Assembly (NCBI GenBank): GCA_039621445.1
Contig: CP154955.1
Coordinates: 11,024,241 to 11,088,240 of the forward strand
Reading direction: 5' to 3'
Length of the DNA: 64,000 bases
From: Euglena gracilis
Lineage: Eukaryota > Euglenida > Euglenophyceae > Euglenales
Shown: piece by piece, positions 1-10,679 of the stretch
How positions within the stretch are numbered: position 1 is the stretch's first letter
Layout: the number at the start of each line of letters is the position of its first letter
The notes under the pieces: model-generated
The model's input: only the letters and a program-made list of their open reading frames with translations
The model's database searches: none
Told to the model about the DNA's origin: nothing
Translations under genes and position numbers: made by a program

Positions 1-627
1 ACAATATCCTGGTAGTTTTTTATATATTGGCGGAGGTTCAGGTTAAAACCAGGGGGGGGTTTATGGTTGGTTAATTGTGTTCATTCGGTTTATTATTGTT
101 GTGTATTCGATTGTATTGGATAGGATTTTTATTGTGAATTTTTGTGGGCAGTCTTGCACCATTGCCCACCCCCGGGTGGGTTGTGGTGAAACGACCCTGG
201 GTCTGCATTGCGCCATTTGGACCCTGTGCAATTTTCCCTTTGATTACCCAGCCACCTTGGGGAACCTTTTGCACGGGAGTGGGAGGGTTTAGGTTAGGTT
301 AGGATGAGGGTTGGGGTGGGGACACACTGAAACGGAGGCCGAGTTTTCTGTTTCTTTTCCCGGGTTTTTGAGGCACCTGGAAGTGGCCCAAGGAGAGGGG
401 GTAACTGGCGTTACTTTTTTTCAAATAAATGAGTGCTTTTTGCCGGTTGGGAAGGAAAGCCGAGTCCGGACAGAAGCCCATGGCTTGCACCACCAGCATG
501 TGCTCAAACCCAGGGAAGGGAGTCTCCTGATGACTGGGGTCTTGTGTTGTCCACCTGGGTCAGGGTCAAAGCCTGCTCAACTGGCAGGAAATACTAACGT
601 TTTGTCTACTGCCACCAAGGCTCTCAG
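1..627. other. Upstream region, no gene seen
   Basis: No convincing exon is visible here. A telomere-like stretch (GGTTTAGGTTAGGTTAGG) lies near 286-303. The rest is low-information sequence with short G-runs. The promoter or first exons of the lipase gene may lie here or beyond the left edge, but I cannot point to them. Confidence 0.4.
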
Positions 628-682
628 CAGACGTTCATTTCGGAACGCTGCAACTTCAAGCTCAATGCCGGCTGCGCTGGGG
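628..682 (+). CDS. Lipase gene, candidate exon 1 (Cys-rich)
   Basis: The reading is QTFISERCNFKLNAGCAG after a CAG acceptor and before a GT donor. It ends in phase 1, as the next (sushi) exon requires. It is short and supported only by splice sites, two cysteines and phase, so it is tentative. Confidence 0.35.
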
Positions 683-1199
683 GTTTCCAGGGTTCCCAGC
701 AATAGCCCCCACCAGAGGTGAAAGGCAAGGCTAAACCAAAAGGGGGCTCTTGCATTCCCAACTGAATTTCCTGGCAGTTTGGGCTGCGAGCAGATGTTAT
801 TTACGTTGTGTTCCCGGGGGGAGCAGGGGTGGGACTGGGCCGAACCCAAGGGGGGGGGGTCGGGTCGAGTGGGTACCTGCCGGAGGCGGGGTTTTCCCTT
901 CATTTTCAGCACAAACTTCGAAGCAAACGACAAAGTGGCGAAAAAATATTTTGACCCCGAAATTAAACCCCCAAAAGTGGATCCCCCTGATCCCCCAGTG
1001 AGTGGGTGGGTTGGTCTGGACCATACCATTGCTAAACACCTGTCCTACCCCACCCCCCGGCGGGGGGGGGGGGGAGGGGGTGACTGACTGGCCAGGCGGA
1101 GCAACAAAAGAGCACTGGTGTAAGGGGTACCTGGCCACTCACCACACAGCAAGCTGGACCAGAAGCGAAGTTAGTGCCGGCCATAAACAGACAAGAAGC

Positions 1200-1506
1200 G
1201 TTAGTGCAACTAAGGGGGTGACTGACTGGTTTTTTTTTTCAGAGTGACTGACTGGATTTTTGGCCAAGAGCCCCCCCCCGGGGGGGGGGGTTGGGCCCGA
1301 AAATGAAAAAGTGACTGGCCCGGCGCCGGAAATTTTTTGGATTTTTTGAGATTTCATTTGATTTTGAGATTTCGTTTGCAAATTTGCATTGCCTCCTGAA
1401 GAGTGGCTGATCCCCCCCCCCGGGGGGTAAAGCGACTGACTGGTTTTTTCGGAAAAGGCGACTGCCTGGGTTTTTTTGGAGTGGAAAGTGACCCCCCCCC
1501 CCGGGG
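1200..1506 (+). repeat. Dispersed repeat with TGACTGACTGG motifs, copy 1
   Basis: Contains repeated TGACTGACTGG, C-run/G-run hairpins and the phrase GAGTGGCTGA. The same order of motifs recurs at 23205-23390, so this is a dispersed intronic repeat of unknown class. A related start (TGACTGACTGGCC) lies just upstream near 1080. Confidence 0.55.
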
Positions 1507-1576
1507 GGTCGCTAAGCAATGGTATGGTCTCAACAAAACCTCTGGCTGCAACCTCCGCCCCCCCCCCTTTGTCCAG

Positions 1577-1753
1577 TGACGTGCCCGGTCCCGACCCCGC
1601 CCACGGGCTGGGAGGTCGGGGCAGACTGCCAGCGGTTCTACAACAAGGACGCGGACACGTGCCCCGTGCAGTGCGGGCCGGGACTGGCCGGGGACCCGTC
1701 TGCCCGCTGTACCGCACGCGGGGTGTGGGAGTTCAAGGGAGCCTGCCCGGCCG
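1577..1753 (+). CDS. Lipase gene, sushi/CCP-like exon
   Basis: This 177-bp exon is symmetrical (phase 1 at both ends), the usual form of a shuffled extracellular module. It reads CPVP..GADC..TCPVQC..ARCTARGVW..GAC, with six cysteines and the conserved Gly and Trp of invertebrate-type sushi/CCP domains. It most likely forms a small disulfide-bonded binding domain in front of the lipase. The splice sites are CAG and GTGTGT. The phase matches the following lipase exon at 2542. Confidence 0.7.
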
Positions 1754-1782
1754 GTGTGTGTCATGCTGATGGCGTGGTGTGT

Positions 1783-1862
1783 TGCGGTGCGGTGCGGTGC
1801 GGTGCGGTGTGGTGTGGTGCGGTGTGGTGCGGTGCAGTGTGGTGTGGTGTGGTGTGCTGCGG
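1783..1862 (+). repeat. GGTGC/GGTGT microsatellite
   Basis: A pentamer-like tract of GCGGT and GTGGT units in the intron directly after the sushi exon. Confidence 0.7.
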
Positions 1863-2541
1863 TGCTTTCTTTGGCGAAGGCCAAACATTCGTCTATCATT
1901 GGTGTGACCTCATATTGGGGGGCAACCCCCCAGGTCAACCAACCACCCAACAGCCCACCAGAATGGAATGAACCCCTTCAAAATATTTTTTTAGCCCTGC
2001 TTTTGACCAGCTGGATTGACCTTAGGTGCACCGCACCCAAGGTCAGCGAGGTCAATGGTCCAGAGGATCGACCTACGCCCACCCACTCTCGAAAAAACAA
2101 CCGGCCAAGTTTTCATTCACAGGATTTCAGTCACAAAAGTTGATTCCGGGGGATGCCCCGATTATCTGAACGTCTTGCGACATTCCGGGAAGGGGGTTAT
2201 ATCCTTGGGAAAAACTAATGCTTCTTATGTTTCGCTTAAGACATGAAAAAAAAAATTGAATTCCCTCCCAAAACCAGGACAACAGTGACCCCCCAAAACG
2301 GCAGTTATTTTGCGATCTTTTCAGATTGTGCAATTGTGCACGTTGTCTTTTCGGGCAGATGCAGGCTGCGTCAAAACATACAGAATTTCACACTCATTTA
2401 ATCATGTGTCCTCGCCATATGGACATACAAAAGGATCCCAGAGGGTGTTTTTCATATAAAACCACCCATGAACTTTTTTTTGAAAACCCGCCCGCCCATA
2501 CACGACACCGAAGGCGTAAGGAATGTTCATTGCCTCCCCAG

Positions 2542-2616
2542 ACCCCTCACCACCGTCCATCGACTTCCCCACCTTCCTGCTACACGCCCTTCGCAGCTAC
2601 GCCGCCTACAGTCCAG
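2542..2616 (+). CDS. Lipase gene, N-terminal helix exon
   Basis: Phase 1 to phase 1. The peptide IDFPTFLLHALRSYAAYSP resembles the helix with repeated Tyr/Ala that opens class 3 lipase domains. The acceptor is preceded by a pyrimidine tract and the donor is GTCAGC. The frame continues directly from the sushi exon. Confidence 0.6.
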
Positions 2617-3199
2617 GTCAGCAGGTGTCCGGTGCTGGGAGAATTTGGCCTTGGGCATGGCTTGGAAGAAGTGGAAGTTGATGGCTGTAGTTTTCCAATA
2701 TATCATTGTGTATCATTTTAATATGTCAATATATCAGTATATAATTATTTTTCAATGTATCATTGTCATTGCCAATTATTTGAAGGCTGCTTTGATTTGG
2801 GACATTGGTTTTCCACACTGGATGACCTAAATTGGCGTGGGGAGGAATTTTTTGGGGGGTTCATCAGCGCCTCAGACCTGATTTGTGACTGGCACACTTC
2901 GGTCACCATCGGCCGGTCCACAACAGGCTGCAGGAAAAGGGCAAAATCACATGCAGCTTTGGAACGGTCTGATGGCGAACGTAGTTTCGGAAAATGGCTG
3001 AATGCATTATTTTTTTTGATCCCTGAGACCTCAAATTCATTGTTGATGGTTTGAAAGTTGTCGTTTACACCAAAGGTTGTGTATTTGGAATTTCTTGCTT
3101 TTCTCCAAAAGAGTTCCTGGGTTCATTTTTGGTAGCCCCTCCACCCCATTGCGTAAAAAAGCCGAAATCTTTGAACTTTCATCGTGGCAAACAACGCGG

Positions 3200-4612
3200 A
3201 ATAGTTCAAATGAGAGTGCGGAATGAGAAGGAGAAGAGAACAATGCAAATTGTAGAAAGGACTAAGAAGCGGGGAAAGCAAAGAAAGGGGACAACCTAGA
3301 AAGATCGGGGGGCAGGAGGGGGATATGGGGACCACCAAAATGAGGGAATGAAGCGAGGGATCAAAAAAGGGAAAATCGCTTAAAAAGGAGCCCCTGAGAC
3401 GGCGGGACCAATTGGGGAAACATTGTGATACCACCACCTGTGAAAAATTCAAAAATTTTCAAAACGTTGGGAAAGCTTCTATCGTTCAGGAGTGAGCAGG
3501 TGGAAGATCGGGGCTCGTGCAAAGAACGGTCTTTGGACAAGCGTTCCTCGACGGGCGTACGTGGACGGCGAACAGCACGTCGTGGTGGCAGGGGCAAGGC
3601 AGCAAGGTTGTTTTTTGAGGGTGGTTGTGTTTAAAAACGGACGAGCGGTGGCCGAGAAACGAGAAGGGGAACAATGTGTGTGGTGTGGCAACGGAGGCTC
3701 AGGGAGGGGTGGAGACCCCAAGCGAATGGAGTGGGGAGAATCAACGGACACTATCAACTGGAGGGCATTGAACTTTGACAGAAAATCAATGAAGGGCGTG
3801 TAAAGAGGCGGGAAAAGTGGAAAGAAGGGAGGAGGGAGGCCGGACAATGGGTCCATCCGGGCAGGCAACCAGCTCCGTTTCCGATTCAATTGCCCGATAG
3901 AGAAGGCAGCGAGGTGCCAGAACGACAAAGTGGATGAGAAAAGAAGGATGATAGAAAGAATGGGTGGCAAACAGAAGGAGAGGTAGTGGGAAGCGCTAAA
4001 ATTAAGATTTTTTTTGTGGGGGGGGGTATGGTGAGCACAAAATGGTCAGAGTATGAGTAGAAGCAGGGACATGCATCCAGCTGCTGTGACTATGCCTAAC
4101 AGGGCGAGAGTGGCGCCGTGGAATGTGGTGAACTAGTAGCAAAAGTTTTCTTAAGTCGGGGGGTTGGGGGGGGGGAGCCAGGGGGGAGCAAAGAAGCGGC
4201 GAGGTTCCTTCACAAAGAGATGGAGTGGGGGAAGGGGGAACATAGACGCAGCCCGGGCGTGGAGGCCAGTTCGTGCTGCAGGGGAAATGCGACGAGGAGT
4301 TAGGGGGGTGGGCCCAGAAGGATAAAGATGGAGAAAAAATTGGGTGTGCCCCGGACCCCCCTCCCCCAAGGGGGGAACGAGTGTGAGAGATCCGCTTCAG
4401 CCAGTGCATGCCTTTTTGGCCAGGAAGAGGTAGAAACATACCAGGGATTTTAACGGGGCGTTAAGGGGGGGTTTGGGAAGTCACGAATAAAAGAGTGAAA
4501 AAATCAGAAAAAAAGACGAATGATTCGCCAGGCGAAGAAGGTAAAATCTTCGGACAAATGGGTGATGATGTTCAAATCCAATTGCAAATCCACATCTGCA
4601 TCAGCCGCGGAA
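3200..4612 (+). repeat. Tandem segmental duplication, decayed copy
   Basis: Ordered anchors in this stretch match 4613-6440: GCGGAATAG, ATTGCAAATTGTAGAAAGGA, GCGTACGTGGACGGC, GTCCATCCGGGCAGG, GTTTTCTTAAGTCGG and GTGATGATGTTCAAATCCAA. The spacing is compressed and most C- and T-rich segments are lost or altered. The strand has become strongly purine-rich. It includes a broken copy of lipase exon 4 and the left end of a hAT-like MITE. Confidence 0.7.
3490..3606 (+). pseudogene. Decayed duplicate of lipase exon 4
   Basis: Compare with 4910-5061. The phrases GCAGGTGGAA, ATCGGGGCTC, GCGTACGTGGACGGC and AACAGCACG are kept, as is the donor GTTGTTTTTTG. Insertions and deletions between them break the frame. 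It is a relic of the tandem duplication and is not expected to be translated. Confidence 0.65.
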
Positions 4613-4909
4613 TAGCATTACTGAGAGTTGCGGTCAATGATTCCGTTGAACGCTACGGTACCACCAATTGCAAATTGTAGAAAGGACCATATTGCGCGCG
4701 GGCGAAGGGGGGATATGGGACACCCTTCTGAATGATCCCGGACACCTCCTCATATCGTCTCAAAAACCCCACCCACCCACCACAACATCGCTTAACGAGC
4801 TTCTGAGAGGTTCGTCGGGAATTTGGGAAACACTTGTTACCCCCCTGTGAAACCATTTATTTCCCCCAACTAAATTTTTTCATCCAAAACGTTGGGGCCC
4901 CCCACGCAG

Positions 4910-5061
4910 CTCTATCGTTTCATGGCGTGCTGCAGGTGGAATCGGGGCTCTTCTCTGCCAACCTCCCCGTCTTTGACAAGCGTTCCGTCAGCCGGGCGTA
5001 CGTGGACGGCAACAGCACGTTGTTCGTGGATTACTGGCAGGATGGCACGGTCAGGCAGCAG
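4910..5061 (+). CDS. Lipase gene, exon 4
   Basis: The exon starts in phase 1 after GCAG and ends in phase 0 before GTTGTT. It reads through LSFHGVLQVESGLF, LPVFDKRSVSRAYVDGN and FVDYWQDGTVRQQ. It precedes the oxyanion-strand exon and may form the N-terminal strands of the hydrolase fold. Its decayed duplicate lies about 1.4 kb upstream. Confidence 0.6.
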
Positions 5062-5341
5062 GTTGTTTTTTGAGGTGGTGTGTTTCCCACTTAAACTGTG
5101 TTGAATTTTTGTGTTTGTCCGAGACCATTCTGAACATCCTTCTTATGGCGCTGGTGGCCACGTCCAGATCAATGTGTGGTGTAACGGGGCTCAGGGGGAG
5201 TGCCCCCCCCTGGACTGGAGGGGTCCGGAGCACCCCCCACCTGCCCTTATATCGAACCCTGGTGGAGCAATGTGACTCTACTGTCTCCGGTCCGATTTGT
5301 GTGGGAATGTTGTGACAGAACCGAGGCACTAAGTCAATCAG

Positions 5342-5434
5342 TCCCAGCGCTTCCCCCTTACCCGACGTTTGGCTTCGGGGTCTGTGCTCTTTGCAAGAGT
5401 CCAGACCACAGACCTGAGATTCGACCGCGGCCTG
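5342..5434 (+). CDS. Lipase gene, exon 5 (oxyanion-strand region)
   Basis: Phase 0 at both ends. It ends with SVLFARVQTTDLRFDRGL, which lines up with the position where class 3 lipases have a VAFRGT...DWxxDL strand and turn. The typical RGT is not present. An alternative acceptor six bases further in (start 5348) keeps the frame. Assignment rests on position, phase and weak similarity. Confidence 0.45.
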
Positions 5435-5851
5435 GTCTCACAATGGCTGTCCATCCGGGCAGGTTGGGCCGCAACCAGCTCCCCCTGTTTCCGATTCCCA
5501 TTCCCATTGTCGAGCAAAGGCAGCGCGAGTGCCATCCTTCCCCCGCACGCTCCTTCCGACAATTTGTGATTTATTTGGTTTTCGCGGCCGTATGCACGCC
5601 GAACCTTCGTGAATGGCGAACGATGCAAAGTAAATGGTAGTCTGATGCACATTGTCCATTAAGTGTATTTTTTTTGTGACGGGGGTATGCGAGGTGTGGT
5701 TCACAAATGTGCAGTTGAGACATCAGAAGCATGGACATGCCATCCCAGCCTGCTGGTGAGGCTCTGCCTCAGCTCTGGATTTCGCTGAGGTGTGCCCCCC
5801 CCCTCCCGCAAACCGTGCCCCTTATGTGCCGACTCAAAACTAGCTAGCAAC

Positions 5852-6256
5852 CAGGGGTTTTCTTAAGTCGGAGGGGACCCCCCCGGGGGGGGGGGTCCAG
5901 CCAGCCAAGCTCGAATTCCGCCAGCAGCCCAAAGTCGGGCTGGGAGCCCCCCCCCCCGGGGGTCGAAATAAAGTTGGGTCCAGCCCGGCCGGAGGCCAGG
6001 CCAGCTGGCTGCAGGCTGCACAGCCAACTAGGCTGCCCAGCTCACCTATCCCTGCATTTTTTTTCTCATCAAGGAAGTAGGCTGTTCCTCCGGTCCCGAT
6101 CCAGCATTGATCTAGCATGGAGAAGGCAAAAATGCCCCCTCCAGCCCCGGACCCCCCCCTCCCCCCCCCCGGGGGGAGTCCAGCCAGCAGCTCGTTTCCA
6201 GCCAGCAGCCTTTTTCCAGCCAGAGGCTGGACCCCCTACCTACCAGGGATTTCCTG
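5852..6256 (+). mobile_element. hAT-like MITE, family 1, copy A
   Basis: Begins CAGGGGTTTTCTTAAG and shares its interior (CCAGCCAGCAGC, AAGTTGGGTCCAGCCCGG, TTTCTCATCA) with the copies at 9617-10027 and 17565-18001. The right end is eroded (GATTTCCTG) and no target duplication is recognisable. Confidence 0.65.
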
Positions 6257-6791
6257 TATTTTTGTTTCGTGCCACATGAAATCACGAATCACCACAAAAA
6301 TGGAGCTTTCCCAAAAAATCAAAAATAAATCACGAAAATGATTTAATGTCTCATGTGAAATCTTCTGGAATGAAGGTGATGATGTTCAAATCCAATTTAT
6401 ACAAATCCATTCACATGCTGCTTCATCTCTTTGGCGTTTATGTGGTCCTGAATGATATGCATTTATTCCTCATATTTATGTCTCTCGGTCTGTTCGTTTG
6501 TTTAATTGGCTGGAGTCGCCCAAATACGTTTCTGGCTTTGCTGACTTTTCAAAAACCCCATCCCCTGTGGGGCGGGTTCCAGCCAGTACTTTTTCAAACC
6601 ACAATTTTCCAGCTGGCACGCTGTGCAGCCTCAAAACAGGATTTGATATGGAGAGATAAGGCAATTTTAATGGAGAATTTGTTTGCACCACACGCCATGC
6701 CCACCCCCAGGAGCAAGTGGGGGGTTAGTTTGTCGGAACACAGCTTTCCAAAGTGGATTCAGGTGGTCCGGTTTGCGCCACCCCTCTCCAG

Positions 6792-6896
6792 GACTTGGAC
6801 ACCGTATTTGTGTTCCACAAGGGGCTGGGGATGCGCCTCCACCGGGGTTCCTCGCGCGGTCTGTGGATACGATGCATTACCTCCGCCAACTCCTCG
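6792..6896 (+). CDS. Lipase gene, exon 6, with a one-base frameshift in a G-run
   Basis: The exon opens in phase 0 with DLDTVFVFHKGLGMRLHRG. After the GGGG run at 6844-6847 the sensible reading, FLARSVDTMHYLRQLL, is one frame off. One extra G would give the class 3 lipase motif HRGF followed by a helix. It would also move the exon end from phase 0 to phase 1, exactly what the next exon needs. A homopolymer sequencing error or a recent mutation are both possible. Confidence 0.7.
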
Positions 6897-6929
6897 GTAT
6901 TACCCCAGCCATGAGGGATCAGACTCATT

Positions 6930-7130
6930 TGTGTGTGTGGTATGTGTGGTACCTGTGTGTGGTATGTGTGTGTGTGTGTGTATGCGTGTGGTATGTGTGT
7001 GGTATGTGTGGTATGTGTGTGTGTGTGTGTGTGTGGTATGTGTGGTACGTGTGGGGTATGTGTGTTATGTGTGTGGTATGTGTGTATGTGTGTGTGGTGA
7101 GATATGACGTGACGCGATGTGCTGTGATGT
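6930..7130 (+). repeat. GT-rich microsatellite
   Basis: Irregular GTGTGGTAT and (GT)n tract at the start of the intron following lipase exon 6. Confidence 0.8.
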
Positions 7131-7779
7131 GGCACGTGTCGTTTTGACCGAAGGGTACTACATCTGCCAGCAATCTTGTTGTGGCCAACAGCGTCTTCCC
7201 TGGACCTCGGATCCCCATCCTCCCATGAGTGAATTTCATTTGATGTTCATTTGACACCTGCCCATCCCCTTCCCCCCTGGGGGGGGGGGGTGGATTTTCA
7301 AGAGTGGTTGGGTGGGTTGGGGCCGTTGCACCCCGGGGGTGAGTTTGGGCCGGACGAGGACGGGCTGTACAGTTTTTTTATGGAATTTTTAATGGATGGG
7401 ATTTGGGTGGATGGGTCGACCCCTCCCAATGCATGGGTGGGTTTCCAAAAAAAAAGGGACTGCAGAGGGGGACCCCATTTGGGGGGATTTGGGGGGGGGG
7501 GGCGGATGGATGAGAGGTCTTTCGGCTTCAAGGATAAGTGGTTGGGGGGTCAGGACCACTCTCCCCTCTCCTGGACCACCCTCTCCCTGGATGTTGGGAG
7601 GGGGGTCCGAACCTCCACCTCCCTTCCTTAGCAGGTTCCCAAAATGGGAAAATTTTTCTTCTGGTGCACAAACGAGCAAAAAAACCGCCTTTTTTTCCTC
7701 TCATTTTTGAGCATATTGTCCATTTGTTGATGTTTTTGGTTTTTTCCACATAAAAAAAAATGGTCAAAACATTTCAGAA

Positions 7780-7945
7780 AATGAGCATTTCTGAGAAATC
7801 AGGGACTTTTCCACCAATTCTGGCCCGATTTCCGGCCTTTTGTCCGTCCACAAAACCGAAATTTTTCTGGGCCCATGTCAGTTTCGAAGTGGCAGGGGGG
7901 TCCGACCCCCCCCCTCAAGGCTTCATTTCTATCCCTGGGGGGGGG
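7780..7945 (+). repeat. Dispersed repeat, family 3, copy 1
   Basis: The run GAAATCAGGGACTTTT..CCGGCCTTTTGTCCG..CACAAAACCGA..TTTTTCTGGGCC recurs with modest divergence at 37955-38110 in another gene. No ORF; class unknown. Confidence 0.6.
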
Positions 7946-7949
7946 CAAC

Positions 7950-8100
7950 AAGGGTTTCCCAACCAGCCCCCAAACTCTCGACGAACCTCTCAGGGGTTCG
8001 TTAAGCAATGTTGCGGTCGGTGGAGGGGGCGTGGTTCAGGGTTTGATATGAGGGGGTGTCCGGAGTCGATCGGAAGGGTGACCCCTATCCCCCCTTGACC
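7950..8100 (-). repeat. Inverted copy of 4690-4860
   Basis: The reverse complement of 4690-4860 matches here in order: GACGAACCTCTCA, GTTCGTTAAGC, GATATGAGG..GTGTCCGG and AGAAGGGTG-like phrases. This is a dispersed, inverted intronic repeat. Confidence 0.6.
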
Positions 8101-8109
8101 ACCGGGGGA

Positions 8110-8400
8110 AAGCGCCTACGAAATGACTGGGCGTGACTGGCTGTGAAGGCCCTCATAGGTGGGATAGGTGGGGCTCTGTGTTGGGGCGTGACAGGGTGTG
8201 ACTGTGCATGACTGGCTGTGAGGACCCAGCTGTGAGTACTCATACCATAGTATACCATAGCACCCCATAGGCTCTGTGATGGGGCGTGACAGGGCATGAC
8301 AGGGCGTGGCTGGGCGTGACAGGGCACGTGACAGGGCATGTGACTGGGTGTGACAGGGCGTGACAGGGCATGTGACTGGGTGTGACTGGGTCTGGGACTC
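8110..8400 (+). repeat. Minisatellite of TGACAGGGCRTG-type units
   Basis: Degenerate short units such as GGGCGTGACAGGGCATG and TGACTGGGTGTGAC are tandemly repeated just before the exon that carries the nucleophile elbow. Confidence 0.7.
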
Positions 8401-8476
8401 TGGATGCCCATCTGTGCCCCCCACCCCTGCTCGTATTGAGCCCTCGGCCGGCTGACGGATCGGTGCCCCGCCGCAG

Positions 8477-8560
8477 ACCCCGCCAAGCCCGTCCGCCTGA
8501 CCGGGCACAGCCTCGGCGGCGCGGTGGCCCCCATCGTGGCGCTGCTCCTGCAGAAGCGCG
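8477..8560 (+). CDS. Lipase gene, nucleophile-elbow exon
   Basis: An 84-bp exon, phase 1 to phase 1. It reads PAKPVRLTGHSLGGAVAPIV and then a helix ending LLLQKR. GHSLGG is the GXSXG nucleophile elbow of lipases, with the catalytic serine in its centre. Splice sites are CCGCAG and GTACCT. Confidence 0.85.
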
Positions 8561-9233
8561 GTACCTCTCCATCCCCCACCCCCCCCCTCTCACGCCTGTG
8601 TGTTGTGGTGTGTGTCGTGGCGGTGTGACACAGAAATGGATTTCAGACGCCGGACAGGTCGTGACACAAAATTGACCCCGAGACGCAAGGCGGGTTCCTA
8701 ATCCAGCAGGATGTTTGGCTCTGGGTTTTGGGTTCGTTGAAACATCCGCAGGCTGACCCAAGGTGACTGGATGCCACCTTGGTCAGTTGACAGGTTGCTG
8801 GGGGGGGGGGGGGGTTGGCCGACCATTGTTGGCTTTATTGTAGTCTTTGGTGTTGGAGGTGTCTCCCCATTTTTCCTCGCCATCTCCCCAAGTCGGTGCT
8901 TTTCCGGGATCTGTGAGGTTTTTGGACGTGGGACCCAAAGCAGGCAAGAGGGGGACCTTGGTGGGACACCCGTTTTATCCCATTGGATAAACGTCAGATT
9001 AGTTCATTAGTAAGATTAGTTTATCTCTCAGCCTTTTTCTGGGCAGATTCCATGTCTGTGGCATTCTAGTGTGTTGTTCACCATCCTGAGTTTGGTTTTT
9101 GTGTGACCGCGGCCTGGTTCAAAGTTGACCCCCCCCCCGACAATGTGGCTGGACAATTCAACCCACAATATTAATTCACAAATTGGCCAGCGTCGCCAGC
9201 CCAACTCTCTGCCTCTTTGCCTCGATGTTCCAG

Positions 9234-9290
9234 GGTTCAACATCACGGACATTGTCACTTTTGGTGCACCGAAGTTCACCAACCTCCAAG
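9234..9290 (+). CDS. Lipase gene, TFGAPKF exon
   Basis: A 57-bp exon, phase 1 to phase 1. It encodes FNITDIVTFGAPKFTNLQ, equivalent to the strand V(T)FGAPR(V)GN that follows the nucleophile helix in class 3 lipases. Splice sites are TTCCAG and GTACAG. Confidence 0.85.
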
Positions 9291-9616
9291 GTACAGAAAA
9301 GGTGAATAAGCTGCCACTGATGCGGATCACTTTGGCAGGCACACAGGGCCATGCTGCAGCCGTGTTGTTTGGCGGTTGCGGGACTCAATTTTATTTCCGT
9401 TTTTTATTTCCAGAAAAAATTGCATACAGACACATATCTGAAGCGGATTGGGTGGGGCGGGAAAATGGGTGGGTGGGTTGGTGTGGCCCCCACATTTGAT
9501 CCCCCCCCTCCCGGAGGCAGGATTTCTGGCCCAAATTGTTGCCAGAGGCCGCAATGAAGCCCTTCTTTGGGCGTATTTCTGCCTGCAACCAGGCAGGCCT
9601 GCCAGGGCGCTCCAAG

Positions 9617-10027
9617 CAGGGGATTTCTTGAGCCGGAGGGGACCCAATCCCCGGGGCAAATCCAGCCAGCAGCCCAAATCGGGGCTGGGAGCCCCCCCCC
9701 CGGGGGGGGGGGGGGGTCGAGTGAAATAAAGTTGGGACCAGCCCGGCTGGCGGCCGGGCCAGCCGGCCACAGGCTGGCCAGCCAACTGGGCTATCCCGCA
9801 TTTTTTTCTCATCACAGCTTCCTCCATCACAATCCCCCAGCCTTGATCTCGCTCCATCAAAATGTCGAGAAGGCAAAAATGTTTCAGAAAATTTTGTTTT
9901 TCATCGACTCAGCCAAGCACAGCCCCCTCCAGCCCTGGACCCCCCCTCCGGGTCCAGCCAGCAGCTCGTTTCCAGCCAGCAGCCTTTTTTCCAGCCGGAG
10001 GCTCGACCCCCCTTAAGCAATCCCCTG
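9617..10027 (+). mobile_element. hAT-like MITE, family 1, copy B
   Basis: Starts CAGGGGATTTCTTGAG and ends CTTAAGCAATCCCCTG, so the ends are inverted repeats. The interior is shared with copies A and C. The 8-bp flanks match only partly (CTCCAAG versus ACGCCAGG), suggesting an old insertion. Confidence 0.65.
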
Positions 10028-10560
10028 ACGCCAGGACCCCCCTCCCGGGGGTTGGTCCAATGCAGCTTGGTCTCTCATCCTCCTCCACGGCGTCCACCCC
10101 GAAGCTGGGGGGATGCGTTTTTTTTTTGCATTTTTTCCATGTTTTTTTTAAATTTTCCAACGATCCACGGTTTTGCACACTTTCTTCGCATTTTTTGTGC
10201 ATTTTTTCGATTATTTTTCAGCATATTTTCTGGTTTTTGGCGCATTTTTTTTTCGAGGCCGGGTCAGGGGTTTTTTTTTAGTCTTGGACCCCTCCCCCCG
10301 GGGGGGGGGGGGGGGGGGGGGTGCTTTTTGGGCCCCCCCCCCCCGGGGGGGGGGGGGGGGGCTGATGGGTATATATTTTTCGGCGCCAAAGACACCAAAA
10401 TTTTTGAACAAGTGCTATTTTAGCATTTTGCTAACTTTCGGGCAAAAATGGGTGGGTCCCCCTCCCCCGGGGGCCAGGGGGTGGGTGGGTGGGTGCTTTA
10501 AAAAAAACCCCTTGGCCGGGCTAGTGCATCCCTCCCCCCCCCCCCGCCGAACCGGGGCAG

Positions 10561-10679
10561 GACCCTGCAGCGACCCTGTCCCGCCGCTGCCAATGATCAA
10601 CGCGTATCGGCAGGCTGGCCCCGAGGTTTGCCTCATACGTCCCGGGGCCCAGCCAAGGCTGGGCCACGGGAACCCGGCG
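10561..10679 (+). CDS. Lipase gene, catalytic-acid exon
   Basis: Phase 1 to phase 0. It reads PCSDPVPPLPMINAYRQAGP then EVCLIRPG. This corresponds to the (N..)DPVPRLPP...Y.H.G.E segment of class 3 lipases, where the Asp is the catalytic acid. The donor is GCG|GTGGTT. Confidence 0.8.

Larger units (their letters stand above)
4613..6440 (+). repeat. Tandem segmental duplication, intact copy
   Basis: This is the better preserved unit, carrying lipase exons 4 and 5 with proper splice sites and the MITE at 5852-6256. The junction with the decayed copy lies near 4613, where CGCGGAATAG repeats its position at about 3200. A piece of this unit (4690-4860) is also found inverted at 7950-8100. Confidence 0.65.
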
